This document shows, one piece after another, positions 58,401 through 64,000 of a DNA stretch of 64,000 nt; the stretch's first letter is position 1; each line of letters opens with the position of its first letter. A program made the position numbers and the translations under genes. This stretch comes from Leucogyrophana mollusca (lineage: Eukaryota > Basidiomycota > Agaricomycetes > Boletales). The notes below the pieces were generated by a model, which ran no database searches, was not told the origin of the DNA, and saw nothing but the letters and a program-made list of their open reading frames with translations. The DNA is taken from the NCBI GenBank assembly GCA_021014945.1, contig MU266369.1, positions 1 through 64,000 on the forward strand. The letters run 5' to 3'.

Positions 58401-60366
58401 TGAAGAGGAGAAATTTTCAGACGATGAGCTCCAGCGACATCGTGTTGGAGGCAGGTTAGTAACCCGCAGAGAAATTCTCCGATCAAAGAAGTGTGAGTTT
58501 TTGACACCTTTGAAACAACCAGCATTTAACACTCGTCATAGTTGTCAGCCAACTTGCCGATCTGTTCTGGCAAATGGAGTATTGCGACACGGCAGCCATT
58601 ACGCCGACTATGGACTTAGCCAAGCTCGCTCTGGTCACCTCCAGGGACGAAGAAGACGAAGAAGCCGATAGAGGTGGCACCGACTCGTCGAACGACACAG
58701 ATGCGACACTTGTCGAAGATGGGCCGGCGCGACTGTCCCAGGCGGACTCGACTAATTCAGTTCTTGGTAAGCGTCTGCGCGACGATCCAAAGCCGATCGA
58801 GATGGATGTAGATAGCCCAACATCCCCCGCATCTGTTGTCGGGGAGGGTGGATTTGTCATGGTTTCGAAACCATCGTCGCCTCGGAGATCGAAGTCTCCA
58901 CGCTTACTCGCCGACGGCAGTGGCTCTGGTTCGAAGGTCTCCCAAATCAACTCTGGGGTCTCTGATGACACGGAGATGCAAGACAGCAGCAAGGCCGTAG
59001 TGGCGGAAACGAGGAAAACGCCTCCATCATCTACGCGCAAGCCTACTGTCTCCTCGGATTCAGTCATGATGTTTGGTACGGCTGGGTTCGCACTTAGACA
59101 TTTTTTCCATTGAACGCTCTTGTCAGGAAAACAACACGACGTTTCGGAGTGCATGGATAACTGCATGTTCCAGATTGAGATAGCACTGCTGAAGTTTGAT
59201 GGCTTAAACGGAGTAGAAGACAAAGACAGCAGCATAGTCAAGAGGTGAGTCCTGCCGCTAAGCCCTTGGATTCGCTCGTGACATCGAGCGTGTGTAGGCT
59301 CTTTTACGGCAAGATACGGCAACGCTTGACACCGATTGCTGAAGAGCGCCGATCTCGACTTTCTGTACACGAGAAGGAGGATCTGTTTTCGAATCTGCCC
59401 GTTAACGTTGCCGAAAACGGGTTTGACATATACGATGGGCTCAGTGGCTACTTCGACGATGTTGTCGAGTACGAAGGGAGTAAAGCTAAGATGGAGGTAA
59501 CGCTGGTTGACTTGCCTCCACTATTGCAAATCCAGCTGCAGGTGACCTTCCCGCCCGCATCAAAGTCATTTCGTGGTCTTATAGATTTCATAGCGCGTGC
59601 AATTTAACCGCGAGACGCTCCAACCTTACAAGTCTCAGGCATATGTCAGATTTGGGGAGACAATTTACATGGATCGTTTCCTCGATTCGGCCGACCCCCG
59701 GAAGAAGATGAAGTCCAAAGCCCTTCAGGCTGAACTGAATGCTCATCGAGAACGCTTGCGGTTGTTGACACAGGACAAGGTGGGATCCCGAATTCGGCAT
59801 GTTTTGATAGGTTAGCTCACAAAGACCTCAGCATGCACCCTTCATCGACGCACTGGATCACACTCTTGGTTTCCTTGCCAAGCAAGAGGGCATTGTGCTA
59901 CCGGAAGTTAACGAAGACTTTGTAGCTCAGCTGAATAGCGAGCAGGATCTCGTGAAGGCAGAAATCGAGGAACTTCGCAGCAGTATCGCGAGACTCAAAG
60001 AGGAACTGGAGGCGGTATGGAAAGACGACCGGAATGTTCCCTACGAACTCACATCAGTCTTCATCCACCGGGGCTCATCGCCATCTTGGGGCCATTATTT
60101 CTTCTATTCTCGTCACCTACCCGAAAACCCCGACGCATGGTTCAAGTATAACGACTCAGAGGTATCAGAGGTACCGAAGGATGATGTACTGGCGGATACC
60201 ACCGGCTCTACGGCCAACCCATACCTAGTAAGTGTGTACCTTTCACTATCATCCGACACTGCTGATTTTATGTCGATGGTAGTTGGTATTTGCGCGAAAA
60301 GGGACAGATGTGGTCCAAACCGTGAAACGATTTGATCCGATGAGTCTTGAGGAGATTGATGCTTGA
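55423..60366 (+). CDS. Ubiquitin carboxyl-terminal hydrolase, Ubp2-like
   Basis: Large cysteine deubiquitinase. The start MDNDDTIKARRISAPP is followed by about 250 disordered Pro/Ser/Trp-rich residues. A conserved Ubp2 N-terminal part follows, with NVYYCRKHNGWVFL, FHLYEKAVDARKLNPPF and a CCQCSVYCI cysteine cluster. The catalytic Cys box GLNQLGNTCYLNSLLQ sits at about 58228-58281, just before an intron. A long Ser/Asp/Glu-rich insertion lies within the catalytic core (58.6-59.1 kb), then GKQHDVSECMDNCMF. The His box is SSPSWGHYFFYSRHLPEN near 60085. The protein ends DPMSLEEIDA. Yeast Ubp2 opposes the ligase Rsp5 on K63 chains. The core order and the split catalytic domain fit that family. Over ten exons; not all boundaries were fixed. 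Confidence 0.88.
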
Positions 60367-60601
60367 ATTCTTACTCGCGATGTTCATTGGGTTGTATGTT
60401 GTATGTCATGTCGTCACCTGGACAGTATTCCCTCGCCTTTCTATCCCTACACAGTTACACTATTGCAACCGTTTAAATCTTACCGAGAGGGGAATATGGA
60501 CAGACTCACACAAAGATATCATCAACCAGCCCTAAGGGATTTTGGGGATACCATAAGGACCGAATGGACATTGGAGGACAAGGACTGATCATTTACCAAT
60601 A

Positions 60602-60907
60602 TCATGATGGTTTGCTCTCCGATGTGACTTCCACCCCAGGGCGGTGAGAAGGGGAGGTACTGGAATCACCCGGCTGGCACGAATTCCCTTTGTGCTTGTT
60701 CTCCAAGGTCGTCAGAAGCGAATCCAGAGTACCCAGGATATCGTCCAATCGATCCTCTACACCCTTGGCTACGCCATCTGCGCTCTCTAGGCGCGCCAAA
60801 AGTTCGGAGAGATCAGTTTCTTCGTTGGCGTTCAGGTTGTCACGAGAAAGTAAAGTGTTCAGACGAGCAATATCAGCATCTAGGTTCCCAGCCTGTCCAC
60901 CATTCAT
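60602..60907 (-). CDS. Small coiled-coil protein, unknown
   Basis: A single-exon frame of 101 codons starting MNGGQAGNLDADIARLN. Residues about 8-70 have a regular heptad-like spacing of Leu/Ile (ETDLSELLARLESADG, VEDRLDDILGTLDSLLTTLE) and high helix-forming, acidic content. The last 30 residues are Ser/Pro-rich and disordered. It lies divergent to the THO subunit gene with 136 nt between the starts, a normal arrangement for a real gene. I recognise no named family. Short coiled-coil subunits of larger complexes have this look. Confidence 0.6.
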   Translation of the reverse strand: MNGGQAGNLDADIARLNTLLSRDNLNANEETDLSELLARLESADGVAKGVEDRLDDILGTLDSLLTTLENKHKGNSCQPGDSSTSPSHRPGVEVTSESKPS

Positions 60908-61043
60908 ATTTGCGGGGGACTGGTTGTTTGTGAGGTCGTTGAAAGGGATTTGGATACAGGCTTGGGACAGGCGCTACATAAATCACAGGACACAAATCGA
61001 GATTCGGCATTTCGGCAGCCGTGCAAGCTTGAAGCCAACCTCG

Positions 61044-63629
61044 ATGAGCTCGCAAGCACAGAGTCTGCAATCCTTGCTGAAAGCATTTCCTTCCCGCCCT
61101 TTCGAACAGCAGACCCTTGATACACTCGTTGACATTGAAGTTCGCAGCTTCAAGGGCAATTCACCAGCAGAAAACATCAAGAGTAGCTGGGAGTATTTGC
61201 TCAAGAACGAGATATTCACTCTAGCGGTATGTACGCCTTTCAGACGTTCCTTGTTTTCATTTCTAACAAAAATTAGGCGACGGAGGGAAATGCACTCAAG
61301 TCCGGGAGCACCGAATACTACGATGGTTTACGAGACAGACTGGATCTAGTTCTGACTTTCACTGAGCACGGTTCGTGCAGTTTCAGCTTCCTCAGAGGGT
61401 ATATTCATTCCCGCGTTTTACATAGATGCCTGCGAACCCGCATTCCCTTTTACCGTGCTTCAGGACTTGCTAGAGACCCAAACCATCAGCTCTTGTTCCC
61501 ATATCTTCTCATGGATTGAAGAACGCGCATCTCGCCTAACCAAAGGCATGGTCCCGCAGAAAGGGAAGGCTCTGATTCTTCTTCGGACTTTAAATGATCT
61601 GCTACGCCGACTATCCAAGATGGGGACAACTACTTTGTTCTGCGGTCGAATATTAACCTTCCTCAGCGGCGTGTTTCCGCTCGGTGAACGGAGTGGCGTG
61701 AACTTGAGAGGTGAATATGGACCGATGTGGGAGAGGGTCAAAGACGCGGAGAACAAGGACGAGGACATCGTTATGGACTCTGTAAAGGCATCTGAAAGCA
61801 GCGGCGACAAAATGGAAGTTGACGAGGTCAAAACGGAGACTGACACGAAGAAAGCACCCACGGGAGGTGACGACAAGAAAGATGGTATGTCTTCTGTTCT
61901 CGCACAGGTTTTGTGCTGACCCTCATTATAGGCTTCTACACGATCTTCTGGTCTCTACAACTACCCTTCTCTAGGCCACCGCTTTTCGCAAGTACCGGTA
62001 CATTCGAAGAGTTCAAAGAAGCGGTGGATAAGGTACTACCGGTCATCAAAGAAGCGTCTTCGAAAGAGCGCCTTATGATGGGCAACAGGTCTGCCTCTGG
62101 AGTGGCCGGGTCGTTGAAGAGAAAGAGGGAATCGGACATCAGGGAGGAAACAAATAACAGCGACTACTTTTTCGCGAAGTTTCTAACTAGCCCCGATCTT
62201 CTCGAGCTCGAGGTTTGTTAGGTATGATCCGCCTATCATATAGTCTCAATAGCTTTCTTTCTAGATTGCCGACACTCACTTTCGCCGCCAAGTTCTCTTT
62301 CAACTCCTGATTGTTTTGAATCACCTCCTTTCATTCACCAAAGCGGCCAAAGCTGTTTGGTCGACACCTCGTAACCGCTCCCTGCAGATGGACTTCACAC
62401 TTGAACCTGCAGACGCACAGTGGGTCCAAGAGGTCATAGCGAAAGCCTCGGCAGAACTGCGTTCAACAGCACCCAATGGACCTACTTTCGCGGATACCGT
62501 GAACGTTATCCTCGACCGGGAGAAGAATTGGGTCAAGTGGAAAAATGACATGTGCGCACCGTTTGACCGAGGACCCTGGGCAGCCGAGGTGGACGGACGA
62601 AAAGTCGGGCTTGAGGAAGCGACGAGGGCAGCGCGAGCTAAAAGACGGGAAGAACCAGAAGATTGGGCATACAGTCTAGGCTCGCAGCCCTTGACGGAAA
62701 TCTGGGAGATGGGCTATCGAGACCTGAATGACCTCCACAATCCCTTCCAGTTCAGTCTTTCTTGTTCCTACACGTTCCACCGAGGAGCTTTTTGTGCTTA
62801 CTTTCGATCTACAGAGCCGGCGATGTCAAAGATTTCGTAAAGAAAGTTAAACAAGAAGATGCTCGTATAGATATGCGCAAGAAAACGCTAGCCAGGAATG
62901 CTGAGCGGATCGCACAAGCGCGAGTGAAGGCTGCTGCACCTCCTAAGGAGCTTGCTGCACTAGAACCTCTCTCCCAAGAGATCCCAACTCCTGTCTCCGA
63001 TACTCTCAAGGCAGACCAGTCTCTCATTACGCCACGCCCTATACCATCCGCCACGAGCTCTCCTCTACACCCTTCCCTTCCTGCGAAACCAGGCTCATCA
63101 CCCTCCAAGTCCATATCGGACGCAGGCACTTCTAGTCCAGCACAACCTGTCGTACCTGTGCCTGCACCCGTGCCGGCTCTGAGTCTTGGAGCTGCGCCTG
63201 CACCAGTAACCGCTCCATCTCCTGCGCCACGGCCTGCGCCGGCCCCTCCTACTGACGACCAAATCCTTAAATTTCAAGAGGTGCGTATTGTGTTTACCCG
63301 GGTTATTATATTTGACAGACTGGTTCCCAAAGAACAAACATCGTTGGTCATGGTTGGCTCTTCGAACAGCACGGGATCAACATTTGCAACACTTCGGTAA
63401 GATCGGAACGGGAGATGTCACTCTCCTTGCTCAAGAGATCGATGCGGAGAAGGAGCGGGAAAAGGAGCGGGAACGGGAGAAGACTCAGAAAAGCGAGGAG
63501 ATGATGCCAAGCATGAGCACGGAAACTGCGATTGGCGTAAATGAAGATCCTGGGCACAGCAGTTCTATGGTTCCTGTGGCCGCGGACGAGGGTAAAACTG
63601 GTGATACAGCAGGGATCCAGGACGGGTGA
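61044..63629 (+). CDS. THO complex subunit 1 (Hpr1/THOC1)
   Basis: Component of the nuclear THO complex, which couples transcription to mRNP assembly and export and limits R-loops. The start MSSQAQSLQSLLKAFPSRPF is followed by helical segments: FTVLQDLLETQTISSC, WIEERASRLTKGM, ALILLRTLNDLLRRLSK and TLFCGRILTFLSGVFPLGERSGVNLRGEY. The last is the most recognisable Hpr1/THOC1 block. FYTIFWSLQLPFSRP, FFAKFLTSPDLLELEI and QVLFQLLIVLNHLL follow. A long Pro/Ala-rich linker (63.0-63.25 kb) precedes WSWLALRTARDQHLQHFGKIGTGDV, and the tail is a Lys/Glu/Arg-rich run. About eight exons; the stop is at 63629. In this family the C-terminal part is often disordered, as here. Confidence 0.9.
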
Positions 63630-63947
63630 CCGATATCAGATATACTTTAGACCGTCCTTTTTGCGAGACCTGACAGCTTGTCGTAATTACTTGTTTTCTC
63701 TCGGCGTTGAGCAAGTCGCGTCCTCGACTTTCAGTGCAAACTGTAAATCCTTGTCCGTCACTCTTTTTACTCACCATAGGGCATACTTACAGCTGGCATG
63801 GTGCAAGACTTGGCGGTTGCAGCGGACCGTTGACTAAACCAATCGGGTCACGACAGCAACACTTCATTTTTCGAAGCCTTGATCGCGATCGATAAATACT
63901 ACGGGGTCCCTTTGTCCTCTTTCTGCCAACTTGTAATCGACTTAGCA
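63630..63947. other. Spacer after the THO subunit gene
   Basis: About 320 nt without a supported gene. Confidence 0.35.
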
Positions 63948-64000
63948 ATGTCCACTGAAACAAGTCTGCGAGTGCGTTCAGGCTATGTACTCCTTGATCT
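63948..64000 (+). CDS. Possible gene start cut by the window edge
   Basis: An ATG at 63948 opens a frame MSTETSLRVRSGYVLLD that is still open at the last base. It follows a normal spacer length and a pyrimidine-rich stretch. Seventeen codons are too few to identify a product or to be sure it is coding. Confidence 0.25.
   Translation, partial: MSTETSLRVRSGYVLLD

Overview
This window is nuclear DNA of a filamentous basidiomycete, most likely an Agaricomycete. Genes are compact and cut by many introns of about 48-75 nt. The multi-pass membrane family called DUF6533, which is expanded in mushroom-forming fungi, occurs four times. The conserved genes (chitin synthase, Hog1, DNMT1, Exo84, Hpr1/THOC1) read as fungal orthologues. 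No rRNA, convincing tRNA, CRISPR array or intact transposon was seen.

Layout. 1-3.4 kb: no recognisable gene; imperfect short repeats. 3.4-4.2 kb (-): unknown membrane protein. 6.4-7.7 kb (-): casein kinase 1. 9.6-13.4 kb (+): chitin synthase in 22 exons. 14.4-26.1 kb: a family cluster with two DUF6533 genes on + (A, B) and two on - (C, D). Between B and C lie a bacterial-type membrane hydrolase-like gene and an NmrA-like oxidoreductase. 26.8-45.7 kb is dense housekeeping sequence: coatomer gamma, pantothenate kinase, a triple-homeodomain protein, methylcrotonoyl-CoA carboxylase alpha, Exo84 (-), Skt5/Chs4 and Dph4. 45.8-53.0 kb (-): DNMT1-type DNA methyltransferase and the Hog1 MAP kinase. 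53.7-63.6 kb: Mcr1-type cytochrome b5 reductase, a Ubp2-like deubiquitinase, a small coiled-coil protein (-) and THO subunit Hpr1/THOC1. A possible gene starts at the right edge.

Functional links. Chitin synthase and an Skt5/Chs4 activator with a C-terminal CVIM prenylation box sit about 30 kb apart; Exo84 (exocytosis) and Hog1 (wall and osmotic stress) are further cell-surface genes, but nothing shows they are co-regulated. The strongest novelty is gene structure. All four DUF6533 paralogues keep their reading frame and a shared Cys only if two consecutive 2-nt exons are spliced in. The two minus-strand paralogues also appear to share a GC-AG first intron. The second notable item is a protein with three homeodomains, each cut by an intron at the same codon and phase.

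Exon coordinates were derived by hand from splice signals, frame and family similarity. Where a full exon list is given, the exons sum to a whole number of codons unless stated otherwise.
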